DNA from: Bagarius yarrelli | Lineage: Eukaryota; Chordata; Actinopteri; Siluriformes; Sisoridae | Length of the DNA: 64,000 nucleotides | Direction: 5' to 3' | Assembly (NCBI GenBank): GCA_005784505.1 | Contig: VCAZ01000025.1 | Span: 5,110,001-5,174,000 of the forward strand | Shown: one piece after another, positions 48,118-62,300 of the stretch | Layout: each line of letters begins with the position of its first letter | Position numbering within the stretch: the first letter of the stretch is position 1 | The notes under the pieces: generated by a model | Seen by the model: the letters and a program-made list of their open reading frames with translations, nothing else | What the model was told of the DNA's origin: nothing | Database searches by the model: none | Program-made: the position numbers and the translations under genes

Positions 48118-50708
48118 ATGTCGGGACAGTCCATCACTGACCGGATCGCCGCGGCGCAGCACAGCATGAGCGGCTCAGCCATCAGCAAAGCCGTGTGCAA
48201 GGCCACGACGCACGAAGTCAGCGCGCCTAAGAAGAAGCACCTTGACTGTAGGTTAAGTCCATACATCGCTCTTATTCACAACGCAAACATTGATCTATCT
48301 TCTACCTGGCCTTCATACGTCGATGTTGCATTTTTTTTTTCTTTTCTCTTCTCTCTATATATCTATCTACAAGCTATTCACGGCGTATTGATTCCGCTTT
48401 AAACGTTCACACCTAATTATTACCGTGCACCAATTATCATTTTCAATTATACTCAAGGTCAGGGTAGCAAAGCCTAGACTGACAGCCCGCTTTAGTAGGC
48501 AACAATGACACTTAACACAAAAATCACGACTGAGGCCTGACTGCAATATTATAAACGCTGATGAGGAATATCATGCTGTCAGTTCTGTTGCATTATGAAT
48601 CTAATTGATTTAGTTTAAGATGGATGTATAATAATAATGTACATTAAAACCTTGGTGTATTAACGAGTTCATTATGCCACACATGGACGATCTGCTTTAT
48701 TAGAATGGATCACAATAGCATAGAAATTAATATCAAGGGCATATTGAAATTGATTATTTATGATGTAAAGAATGACTTTGACATTAGCTTCTGTTTGTAT
48801 GATGCTAAATAATGTTAAACAGATGATTGGAGCGTGTACACTGTATAGAATGCAACTTGAATCTGTTTCTGTCTAAGAAAATTTATTCAGTATCGTACAC
48901 ATGCTATTCTGACAAAAATTTATAAATATAATTATATTATTATAAAAATAATATTATTTTCTTTGCTTTGAAGCAATTTCAAGTAACATGCCACCCTGAC
49001 ACACGTTTGTGATGTGTATAGTGATTATAGTGTTAATGTGTTTGATTTAATGCTGGATTTATGTATCCAAGAGACAGTAATATTTCAAAAGTGAATAACA
49101 ATGGTTTGACACTGGTATTTACAGGAATTATAAAACTTTGAATGGGCAGAGTAAACAGAAGAAAAGGTGAGAGAGAGACAGAGGTGGAAGTGGGTAAAAT
49201 ACTGCTGCATCGGTTGCTGTAGGTGGGGATGAGTTCACACCGGCGCCATAATCAGCAGGTAGACAAACTGCCTTGGGGATAATTTGTGAAAACTATACTA
49301 TAAAAATAAATAACAATAGACCAACAAATTTATGACAGAAGATTAATCTAAAAGGCATTTTACTATAAATAGAAATCTGGTTTGCATATAACATTTAGTG
49401 CTAACCAATCAGGGGAATCTTTTATTTAGGTCCGGTCAGCTAGTAAATTCTGGACATGCAAATGAGCCTTTAAAAACTATTTATTTATTTATTTTTTCCC
49501 AAGAATACTAGGAGTTATTTGTTATTTTTAAGCTTTTGGAGAATAGGTTATAAGATCCTATGAAAAGCTCCATTTAGAGTGCTCCGTCTTATGCATGGCT
49601 GCATAATGCACTTGTGCTTTTGTATAGTAAATCTAGGGGTTAAAATTGCCTGTATTTGCATATAGAGCTAATCTCTTTTACACAACTGAGCAATTGGGAA
49701 TTAAGGGCCTTGCTCAGGGGCCCAGCAGTGATAACTTAGTGGTGCTTGGAATCGAACCCTGATCTTCAGGGTAGCAGTTCAACACCTTAACCACTGTGCT
49801 GCCCCTTTCCCCCTGTGTATCCCTGCTTGTCTTAGGGTCTTGAAATATTGTACTTGCTCAATAATTTTGGCCTCCGAAAAGTCCTCTCTTTTGTCTGTTC
49901 AATAAATAAATAAATCCATAGTCTTATTTGAATATCAAGACTGATTCGCCAAGCAGGAACTTAACAGATATTTTAGACCAGTAGCTGACCAGAGTGAATT
50001 AAATCCCCCTAAATGTAATTTTCTCTGACATGCCTCGAAGAGTCCACTCTGGAGTTAATAACTTACAAACCTTTCAAGCCCACACGAGTTTTCCTTTAAT
50101 TTACAAATAACTTCTGAGAATAGTTCATTAAGAGTCCAGGTAATCAATTAAATTCTCAGTTAACCCGTTTAGGACAGAAATGCGCCTAAGGGACATTAGG
50201 GAAGAGGTTTGCACTTGCATTTTTATAGTTACCTTTATGTGGTGAGTTTCATTTGTGTCTTTGTCTCTGTGCAATGCCCAGATTTGATGCATTGCACCAA
50301 TGAGCTGAGTGTGAGTATACCTCATCTGGCTGACACGCTGATTGAGAGGACATCCAGTCAAAGCTGGGTTGTGGTGTTCAAGACCCTTATCACCACACAT
50401 CATCTCATGATGTATGGCAATGAGGTAAAAGGCGCAGCGTTTTCTTCAGTAATTGTGTGTGATTTATTTTTAACCCTATATGGACACACAATCATCTGTT
50501 TTATAGATCTACTACAGTTATAAAATATATATCTGTGAATTTGTTTGTTATATACAATATTTAAGAATATGTGTCAGTGTCAGTGTTTTTATCAAACAGT
50601 ATTTTCGCTTATTTTTTATATAAAATGTATAAAACTGATCTGATGCCACTTGATTACAATTTTTTATTTTATTAATATACTTTATTTTATTCTTTATTTA
50701 ATTGTTGC

Positions 50709-50744
<36 letters not shown>

Positions 50745-50765
50745 ATATATACTATTTTTTACTAT

Positions 50766-50825
<60 letters not shown>

Positions 50826-53341
50826 TTTATATAATCGTTTATAAATTGATTATAGTTTATAATCAATTTAAAAGCTACCATTTTTAATTATTCCAAATAT
50901 GGTGCATCTTTTTTATTTTATATATCACAGTGTAGCAAAAAATATGTCTAATAAAACAGCTGTATGATTTAAGTTCTTAGAAATGCTTACCATGATGTCG
51001 TTTGACTAGTGATTCAAAAGCTAATAGTTTTTTTGTACTGGTTTCCTTGGTAACCAAACAGTTTAATTACATAGCAGGAAAAAAATTAGTTTGCATAAAA
51101 GAGTTAATTTGTAGGTCGAGGTAGGGTTAACTAATGTACAAATTATGTTACACATTTACTTAAATCAATTTTGTCCTGACGTATTAACAAGCTGTCAAAT
51201 CTCCACTTACGAATGTAATTTTCTTCCTTATTTCCTCCAGAGGTTCATCCAGTACCTTGCATCCAGAAGCACACTGTTCAACTTGAATAATTTCATAGAT
51301 AAAGGGGCATTACAAGGCGAGTATGAGTTTTAAAAACCACACCACACTCTAGATGTGTCCCTCTAGGCAGTGATTACTGATCAAAACACTTTTATCATTT
51401 ATTTTCTGTAGGTTATGACATGTCCACGTACATCAGGCGGTATAGCAGATATCTTAATGAACGAGCAATGTCCTACAGACTGGTAGCAGTTGACTTTACC
51501 AAGATGAAAAGAGGGTGAGTAAGGATTAATTTTTCTGAAAAAGCAATAACTTGGAGAGCTCCTTTAAGCTTTTACTGTTTTGTAGGATTGACGGGGTGAT
51601 GCGTTCCATGAGCACAGAGAAGCTGATGAAGACCCTCCCAATCATTCAAAATCAGCTTGATGCCCTTCTGGACTTTGAGGTACAGTAACAGTGGCAAGCA
51701 TGTGACAAGCAAAAAATGTAAGCCTAGAAAATGTACAATGGTAAAAGAAATAGCAAAAATAATTTACATAATAATGTAGACTTATGTAACCATTTTTATG
51801 TACAAAAAATGGCTAAAATCATCTTCTCTAGCATCATAGTTGTAGCTACTTAGATTCAGCCTACATTACATGTTACTATTGACAAATTCTGTCTAGCTGT
51901 GGGGCCGGTTCAAATAATTCTATTTTAAATATTAATTCTTTGGGGGAAGTGTTGGCACACTGGTTAAGGTGTTGGACTGCTAATTGGCCCCTGAGCAAGG
52001 CCCTTAACCCCAATTGCTCAGCTGCATTAAAGATTTAAGCCGTTGTGGATAAGGATGTCTGCCAAATGTTGTAAATGTACTTTAAATGTCTGGACTGCAC
52101 TCCAATGAGAATCTTAAAAACCACTTATATTTACTTAGTCACTACATGGCCAGGCGTAAGTACCTTTGCACAAAGCAAGTTCCATAAAGAAATAACTTAG
52201 CACTGTAACAATGACTTGGATGGTGTGGTAGAACTATAGTGTTCTGCACAAAGCCCTGATTCTGATCTTAATTCTTCTGAACACCTTTTAAATAAACTTA
52301 ATTGCCAACATCACCCCAGGCTTTTTTGCTCAAAATTACTAAGTTCTCCCCACTTCTATACTTCACAAGCAAAATGGAGGTTATTATAACACTAAAGGTT
52401 GGAAAAGCTTCGTGTTGCTTTGATGACAATCCTGAATAAAAAATGTTGGTATCCTGTAACAATCTTGGCACTGAACCGCATTATTCATCTGATTTTTCCC
52501 TCTAGGCAAGCTCTAATGTACTGACCAATGGTGTGATCAATGGTGCCTTCATGCTGCTTTTCAAGGACTCTATTCGCATCTTTGCTGCTTACAACGAGGG
52601 TGTTATTAACCTTCTAGGTAATGGTACAGCTCCACGTAATGTATATGTCAGTTATGTTGCTGTTTACTGAAGGAATATCAGCAGGTGGTATGATGCTGTC
52701 CGAGGTGATGTGCAGTTAATGTTTTTGACAATAAATTGCTTATTTTTCTAGGCTTTCTTTAGTCTTATTCCACGGCACTGCATTGTTTTATTAATTATTA
52801 AATAATGTGTGATCCCTTTAATCAAAAGTTTATAGTTACAACTTTCTGGAACCTTTGCAAACTGATATTGCATCATATATAGCATCTATCCAATCATCAC
52901 CTTAAGTCTTGTGTCCTTATTTAACTGTCACTTACACCAGAGACCCCTTTTAGGAAAGAAACACAACAAAGAATTATTACCCAGAATTTATCACATTTAT
53001 AGTATATGGCGGGTTAGCCAAATCCTCAAAATTATTGAGAATAAGCAGTTAATAACGTATTAAAGCAACTCATTCAGGGGTTAAATTAGGATTTAATGGG
53101 GTGACTTTTTGTATGCAAAGCCAATATATATATTATGTTTTGTCTTTAATGGTAGAGAAATCACATTAATACAGCAGGTAAATTGACATCATTTGGTACC
53201 ACTGACATCATTTAAAGAGTAGGAAAGACCTGATAGATGAACTTATCACTTCTAATTCCTGTCCTGGGCACTTAAATTTACAGTTTATTTTTTAAATTTA
53301 CTTTTTAAATGAAAGTTAGCGTACTCTTTCTTTCTCTCTCT

Positions 53342-53376
<35 letters not shown>

Positions 53377-56300
53377 TTGTAGGTAAACTTAAGTAATAAG
53401 TAAACTTTAAGCGACGGCGACCTTTTTTATTTTGTGCTAGAAAGGCAATGTTAAATTAGTAAGAACAAAAGAGGTAAAATAAAATACTATTTTTGTGACT
53501 ATGTGACCCCAGTTTAACCCCTGAACCTACTATTGTTTGCCATACTACCAGGACTATTGATTCTATAGAAAATAAACCAACAATTTTTGACAACATCTGA
53601 TTGGAGAAGTGAACGGTGCCGTGGTATAAGACCTTTTATCCAGTGCGAATGAGATTTTTAGAAAGTTGTGTTCAGATACAGAGCTGTTGTACTAAAAACT
53701 TTGTTTCGTTTCAAAGAGAAATATTTTGATATGAAGAAGCACCAGTGTAAAGAAGCCCTGGAAATATACAAGAGGTTTCTTATCAGGATGAACAAGCTCT
53801 CAGAGTTTCTCAAAGTGGCTGAGGTAAAATGTTTCTGAATACACTGAATGCATGGGTTCGGTCAGGCCGTTTCACACAGGCCCTTTTTTGATTACTGCCC
53901 CTCTTTGGCTTTTGGTTCAACTTTTACCAAAGGTTCCCCCTTCATTCTGCCTGTTCTGCTGCCTGCACTGCATGCGTTAGCGAGATGTCTCTCAGCAACG
54001 ATAAGAACAATAATGTGTTATTCAAAATGAAGACCAACTATTTTCTAAGTCATTTGCAGAACAAAAACACAGTTTTGCAGTCCAAAATGTAGGGCACAGT
54101 TGTCAACATGAAATATCTCTCTGACTGTGATCAAATATGAGTGAGGACCTTGTAGTGTTTTCTTTCTAAAAGGATGCTAGTTAAATGTGCAGTAATGGTG
54201 TCCTCTGCATTTAACAATTGTATTTTTTTTTGACAACTGTGCCACATGGCTGGGATTTAGCCATACTTTTAGATTTTTATTTATTTGTCTATAAAGCATA
54301 ATGTCTTGCTGTGTATGGAGGTAATTTTTGGGAATATAATCCTGCACATCCTGCTTGATTTCTAGATTATGTTTTATTATTTTTGGTCTTTTTGGCTAAG
54401 TAATATATCTCTTCAGGAACTGGGTGCAGTGCTATCCAAAAACAGACTAAAGTTGACTTTAAGAGCGCATTTCTTTATTTGTATAACAATGTGTGTATGC
54501 CATTTTTTCTTGTCCTTTTTTTTTCAAAGTCAACATTAGTTGTGTGTTTCTTTTGGATGTTTCTCACCTAGTCATAAATATTTCATCTCCGTTCACATAA
54601 CCAAAGGTGACATTTCATTGTTTACTCACCCATGAAGCCAACATCCAAATCCTTGTTGTCGTCTATCTCTTTGTACATGCAGTTGTCCATATTTTCTTTA
54701 ACACCCACACAAACGCTGCATGGAGTAATGGCTCTTTTTCTTTATTCTTTCTCCCTCCTCCACATACCTCTTTTCTGGTTTTCCTTTTGTTGTACCTCTT
54801 TTGTTCCACATTGGGTTTTTTTTTTGTTCTCCTCCCTCTTTTCCTTTTTTTGTGTCACAGCAAGTTGGAATTGATCAGGTTGACATCCCAGATCTCTCAC
54901 AGGTTAGTGGCACATTTCATCTCAATTTCTGCCATGTGGCTTCACCTAAAATTCTCATCACCACAACCTCACCCCATAGAACTCCATCCCCCAAGCCTTT
55001 CCATTTCCTCTATGTTTACCCCTCATCTACCAGACTTTTAGGATAGGGGCCTCCAGAAACTTACTCCATACCCGCGCTCTCCCTGGGAATCTGATGTGCT
55101 GTTTTGCGTTTTCTGTTTTCATCAGAGGTAAATGGGTACTAAAGCTGGTCGCCTTTGACCTCAGAGAAGCTCTCTTATTTATGAAGCCTTATGCCTTGAA
55201 TATTGCCATGTGTATCAGCACAGCATTTTTATTAGGAATGAAAGGCCGTTCAAGGCTATTGAGGTTTGCGATGTCGTCACCTTTAAATTAAGTGCTTGCT
55301 CTTCAAGCCATTTCTTACTGGTAAAATCCATGAGAAATTTACAGCGCTTCTATTTCCAGTGCAGACTGATATATAGCCGAATGATGTTTGTGCTCAAAGG
55401 ATTGTGGGTATAGTGTTTAGCTTTTACATTGCAGGCACTCACCATTGCCATATATCTCTGCACTGGTAGGGTATCTTTTGCTTTAATAGCTTTTGGAAAG
55501 GGTTGTGAATGTGCACAACAAATAGAATGCCTTAAAACTGGAGCAGGGGACAAAACTTTGCCTGGCACCATCTGAAGTTTATAGTCAGCAGCCATGCCAA
55601 AATGTAGGCCTCCAATTTATGCTGGTCTTTGCATTTCATGCCAGTTACACTCCATGCCGACTGACAGAGGGGTGCTGGGCACACATCTCCCCCTTCAGTT
55701 TGCCACCATTTGGCTTTTTTTGTTGACATTTTCATTTACATCAGACAGGGACTCCTGAAGGTGTTGGGCTGGCATACTACACAGTGGTACCTAACCATGT
55801 CGAAAACATTTTTAAATGGAAGGAGTGCCTTGTTTACTTTAGCTGAAGCAGTATTCAGAAGGCCTGGATAATGTAACATCCTTGTAAACACTCAAATGGT
55901 TCATCACCAATATTAGTAACAGCAAAATAGTATAAGATAGTACATGTATGATACACAGGTTGTGAGTGATTGTATGGCCTTTTGTACACTCCTACAGCCA
56001 TCTTACAGTTTCCTTAACTTTTTTGGCTATCTTTTTGTTTGTTTCTTTTTTTCTTTTCTTTTTAACAATCTATTGTTTTGCCGCGTATGTTTCGGATTTC
56101 TCAGTGGGCTTTTCCTTGTTTTGTCTCCTCTTAGACTGTCTGAGAAATCTGTTCTTTTGTTAGTCATGGAAATCCTCCCTCGAACTGGCATGCAGAGTGG
56201 ACACGTCTAGTCTTTGAAAGGCAAATGTTGTGTAAGAGCAAGTTCTCTTAAAGAGTGAATGTTCCTCATCAGCCTGTACAGCCCATTGATTATAGCCTAT

Positions 56301-59300
56301 AGAGGGTAAAAAATGCATTTAAGTCAGTGAGAGCACAAAACTCATGTTCTCATCCAGCATTTGCCTTTTCTCTGTATAACCTGCTTTGGCTTCCAAATGT
56401 TTTTACTTCCTTTACTTGACAATCAAATGGCATGCGTTAACCAAACGATTTCAAAAGACATGACACCCCAAAACTATTTCAATTGCTGCAATGCAAACCT
56501 GAAATTAAACTTCAAGTGGAATCCAAAGTTTAATAGGTTGTGCTTATGGCTTTTTTCTATTTGTGCTTTATGAAGTGCTCTGCATGATCAGAAAAAAAAG
56601 GTTCCACTACTTTTGTTTGTAGCAAAGTCTAGTAATTTCCGTCTCCCCCTTTAAGAAGTCCTTGATCTCAGTTTGCCTCACAAGCCGTGTATAAAATGTC
56701 GGAACACTTGCATGGGAAATAACACATTTTTTGCATGTACAAGCATCCTCAATTTGAATCTTTTTTGCTTTGTCTCCCTTTTATTTTAGAGGCTCATGAA
56801 CACTTTTAGGTTATGTCTGTAATACAGATCTTCCTTTTGTGACTATATGTTTGTTTGTCTGTCTGTCTGTATTTTTGTGTGTATCTGTGTGTAAGTGAGT
56901 GAGTGAGTGAGTGAGTGTGTGAGCGAGAGAGAGTCTCTCAGCTGTGTATATGAATGGAGTTGTGTCCATGTGTTTGTCCAGTCCATGTTAGTTTATGTGT
57001 GAAATGCTGTAAGAGTGTGTATGTGTGTGTGAATGTGTGCTTATGTATCGTATTCACTGTCCACACACATGTCTGAAATATCTCTTCTCCAAACCTGCAT
57101 CACTTCTAGGCCCCAAGTAGCCTCTTACAAGCTCTTGAACAACACTTGGCCTCTCTGGAGGGCAAAAAAATTAAAGAGCTCTCCTTCATTAACAGGTATC
57201 TACAGTTTCACCAAACCAAATAACCTTTCATTTTTTTTATATAGTTGAAAGTTTGTAAACCCTGAGATTTTTGTGAATTTTTTAAAATTTATCTATCACT
57301 TTATTACTGTTTAATACATTTTCTGTTTGCAGTAATGAGAAACAGCAGGCTCAGGAGACCGATGACAACAGATTACAGCCTACAAAGGTGAGACAAATCA
57401 GGATTCTTACGCCGCACCGTTATTTAAGATTGCAATTGTTAAAAGTACAAATTAATAAAATATTGTCCAAGATTTGTTTCCAGTTAATATGCAAATAAAA
57501 TATTAAATTGTTAGGTTAGGTAAATTTTTTTTATTTTGATTTTAAATAAACTATTTTCTTAATTTATTATAATGGAATACTTATTGTTGGCACAATTCAA
57601 TAGATAATACATTTTTTTATTATATAAGGGTTAAGAATGCTTATATACACATCTAAATGCTTATCTTTTAAATAAAAACCCTCATATTACAGAGGTATAA
57701 AAACTATAAACGAATGCAAATCTGTTTAGTAGCTGTTCATCGGAATTGACTGGTCATATTATTACTAAAATATTTATAGAGTAAAATTCAATCAAAAAGA
57801 GTGTTGATATGTTTCTTCTTTATTCTCACCACAGGGAGTACAGCTCAAAGATATCGGTATGCAGACCCCAACAGTGTCCCCCAGTGGGCAATCTGTGGGC
57901 AGTGCTAATAGTAGCTGCACCAGCAGTGGTGCTACGGAGCTTCTTTCTAGTCCTCCAGATCTACCTATCACAAACGGGTACTGAAAATCATACAGTAATA
58001 AACTTTATGACTTATGAGACGGTTTGAGATTTTTGTAACTTTTTGGTATCCGTTTCATAGACCGCTAAATAACTTTATTAACCTGAATCTTTTGAATTAA
58101 CAGTGTGCACAGTTTCACCAGTGAACATTTTGACATCCAACACAATCTCACCACCCCTGTTCCGATTAGCACCCTGCCTGCCACTAACAACGGCTGGGGA
58201 GGTCAGATTATTATTATTACTATAAAACAAAAACAAAATGAATAATCTATTCACATGTTTTTTTAAATATATATCTTTATTACCTGCTTATCATATAACA
58301 TAATATTTATCTTTTATGTTTGTGCTGCATGACTGGATTTCACTTGGTGAGTCAAAAATTTGCAGATAAACATAGAGGTTATTAAAGGCAGAGCAAACAC
58401 GTTTCATTTCTGTATTATTCTGTCTTCTGCTATAGGTTGGGTACCATTTAGGACCCCTACTCAAGCCCACATCACAGGTTCATGGCCAAGGCCCACAACT
58501 CCATAACGGAGGAAAGTTACTGACTAACGACTTGGACTCGTCTTTGGCCAACCTAGTGGGCAGTAGGTCTTTTATCTTTGTTGCCTTTAAATAGTTTTAT
58601 ATTATATTTTCACATTTCAATTTCTCTCTCTGTTGTGTTTCTTGTAGATTTGCACTTTGGAGCCCCCCTGGCAAAAAAGTAGGATTTTATTGATGCATCT
58701 TTTTTTGCCCATTTTACCAAATCCATCATCTATCAAACCTCATATAACCAAAAGGTGGTGGCAATCTGACTATCACATCTATATATTTTTTCAAACTGTT
58801 GTCACGAAGTTTGTATGTAAGGTGAATAGTATGTCTGAATTTTTAGTATGTGAATTACAGTAGGGAAATGGTTCCTAAATATCTACCACCTGCACTCGGA
58901 TTTTGAAGTCGGCATACCTTTACTATTCCCATAAGTCCGCAAGAAAAACGATTTATCATATGCGGAAGTGATGGAAAACGGCACTGTGGAACTTTTCAAG
59001 TGCTTTAAGTAGCTTTAATGATTAAGAAAAAAAATATTATGGTTAAGTTTCACTCGTTTAGCATCATTCAAGTTAATCATTGTCAAACTTTAAATTCACG
59101 CTTCGGTGACGTTGTAGGTCACGAGACAATATCAAAATGGTGAATGTAGTAAGCCCAAATTTCATTCATACTACCTGTAAACCATACTATATAGAACATC
59201 TTTAGGAAGTACATATTTGCTTAATTGTAGTACTAATACTTAAGTAGTATGAGATTTCTGTCTGAAACTAGGGACAGAAAGACAATACATCTGTTCATTG

Positions 59301-62300
59301 AGGCATCGTTTTTCAAGGTCAGTGTAAAAAACCCAAATGGCTTCGACAGAATCCTGATTTCAACCCAATTGAACACCTTTGAAATGAACTGGAGCAGCAA
59401 AAATGCACTAAGGCTTTTTACTCGATATCAGTGTCTGATCTCACTAATGTACTTGTAGCTGAAGAAGCTCAAATCCCAAAATTGAGTTCAAAAATTGAGT
59501 GAAAAGCTTTCCAAAAAATCCTGAGGTTATTATAACTGCAAATAGGGAATTGGTTGGGTGTCCAGAGAAAATGTGGGTAATATAATATATATAAAGTATT
59601 ACTTACTTATAACAATAAGTATGCTCCTATACAGTTTATAAACAGTTTATTATAGAAATGTACTGACAAATTATCAGCAGTTATATTTTGTATTTTATAC
59701 GTCTGAATGTGTGTAATGTGCACATTAAAAAGTCACCAAACAACTTGGACTGTCTAAATAAAGAAAAATACAAGATGCTGTAAAAATATAAAAGAATTTA
59801 TTGTAGGTATAATAAATATTAACAATGTATTATATTAGACATATATTTTGTATACCTACATGGTACATTCTACTTTTTATATAGGTTTAATTGAGTGCGC
59901 GCTGTGGAACAAGTTATTGCTTACGGTTAACTGCAGTTAATAGTTATAGTAATGATTAGTTATTTCTTACTTATAGTATCTGAGTTACATCTTTATAAAA
60001 GTAATTAATTACCAGAGAAATGAACTATTGTGTTACTTTAAAAAAAATGTTCAAATATGTCAAATAACTTGGATGCCCCAATATTAAATAGGTCAAATTA
60101 ATAAAATGGACACCAAAAAGATAAACTTATTATTATAAAACATTATACATTAATCTACACTTACTTAAGTACTTACTTAAGTAGTATGTGATTTCGGACG
60201 GCGCCGTTGTTGTTGATGTGTGTGACCAAACTCTTATTGGCAAACAATGGGAATTTACTCTATGTAAGCCAATAATCATCAGTTATGTGGTTGTCTCCCA
60301 CCCCAAACACACACACCATAATAAGTTATGTGTCTCACCTCAACACACACACACCAGACAAAAAAAATGTGCAGGTCATATGGCTGAGAGAGTTTACTTG
60401 GATAAAAACAGATGCAGTGAGTTTAATGATAGTAATGCTGCATTTTATTGTAAGTAACAGTAACAGCGTTGTAACAAGAGAAACAGTAATTTATTTGATT
60501 TCTAATAAAAGCAAGCGCTGATAGTACTGCCATTATTCCCATTACTAGTTACTAAAAACTTTATTATTGTTATTATTATATATTTACTTATATTATTAAT
60601 ATAATTTTCCGCACTGGTAATTGCAATTTAATTGCAACCGGATCAAACCGACATGTTTCCAATGTTGTTGGCTAATTCTCTTATATTTGTAAGATCCTTT
60701 TCGTCAGTAAAGTTGGTTGTTGTTTTTTTTTTAATTAGACCAGAGATGCAGTGGACCCACCTGGAGAAGAAAACCACAGGAGGATCTCACTGGCAGTCTA
60801 AAGCCATGAGTGGCACCGCACCATGGGGACACACACACCTGGCCCCTGCCCCTATTCCTGTGCCACAAATGGTAAGAACATTTACTTCTGTAACCTCAAC
60901 CACAAAGTTCTCTGGGGTTAAAGACAGTGTTACATAACCGCAAATGCAAACAAAAACTGTCTTAATGGTTAACACTTTATCATGTCTTTTTCTTTTCCAT
61001 CTGTTCAGAATGGAATGATTTATACTGGCTATGTAAGTCTCTTGATCAATTCCTTGTAAAAAAAAAACAAACATCATATTAATGTTTTTAGTTCCTCAGA
61101 ATGTGTACTGATACATTTCTTTTTTCAGGCACCAGCTCCGGTAGCATTTCCAATGACAACCCCCCAAGTGCCTGTATATGGGATGGTACTGTTTATAACG
61201 AATCTTACCAAATAGACTAGATTTTTTCATCTTAAAAGCATATAGCATATCAACCATAATGAAATACGACACGTTTACAGTGCTTAAGTTACAATCCTAT
61301 TATTTTCGTGACCGAAGGAAACGTCCTGGTTAGCATCATGCCTGTATCACAGAACACTCACAGACATGTAAAGACATTTGTTTACCTCAGTAACATAATA
61401 CATAAAGGTGGGAATGAGACACAGCATCAAAATAAACTATGACTAAAGTGATGTGATGCCTCTAACACTAAAGACTCCTTCCAAAACACTATCTACATTA
61501 CATTACATTACATTACTTTACTGATAAGAAGACTAGTAGATGTGTGTAATATCTGTTTGTCTTAAATCTTTATTACACATTAACTCTATTGTTACAAAAA
61601 TCAATTTTGAAAGTACTGGATATTATTATTAAATGTCTGATACAAAATTGCTGAAAGTGATTTAGCTTCAAAATGGCCGGCGCTATTAGCTTTATCTATA
61701 TAGTGTTGTTTAAATTGCAGTCTGATTGAGATTTAAGTGCATAATAAAATGATCGATTAGAAAGTTGGTTTATTCAGGGGTTATTCAATGACTGTAAGCT
61801 TCCCTTGATGCCCATATAAAAAATACTATAGTATTGTAAAGAAACTTTACTATAGAGCAAAATAGTAAAAATTTCCTGTGGTGAAAACTGCAGTGTTTTT
61901 AAACCTCAATAAAGTAAATGCACTGTAGTTTACCATAAACTTGTTGTGGTAATTCTAAAATGAACGAATGACTACATTAATGACAAGAGTAAATTTTCTA
62001 CAGCTATAACATACTGTGTGTCTAAAAACCTTTACAGCACAAAAAAGTGGATCAATGCAAAATCTTCGCTGCTTTGTTTAACATTTGCTGTCTATTAAAA
62101 ACACACGGTTCCCTATTAGCAACTCTGTCTTTCGTAGAGCAACTCTTTAAAATTATTGTTTCACTATCAGTTCACTACAGTTCTTTCTATATTTTGGCGT
62201 AAACATTAACAGAGTGTAAATACTATAACAAACTAAATTCTTTAGTATATACTATAATATAATACAGTTTACCACAGTCTTCTAATTTACCTTAGTAACT

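Noticed and set aside
58436..58451. Alternative acceptor (CTATAG) 16 bases upstream of the chosen picalm-like exon 13
   Set aside because: It would be out of frame after the exon ending at 58201; the acceptor at 58451 gives the conserved GPLLKP.
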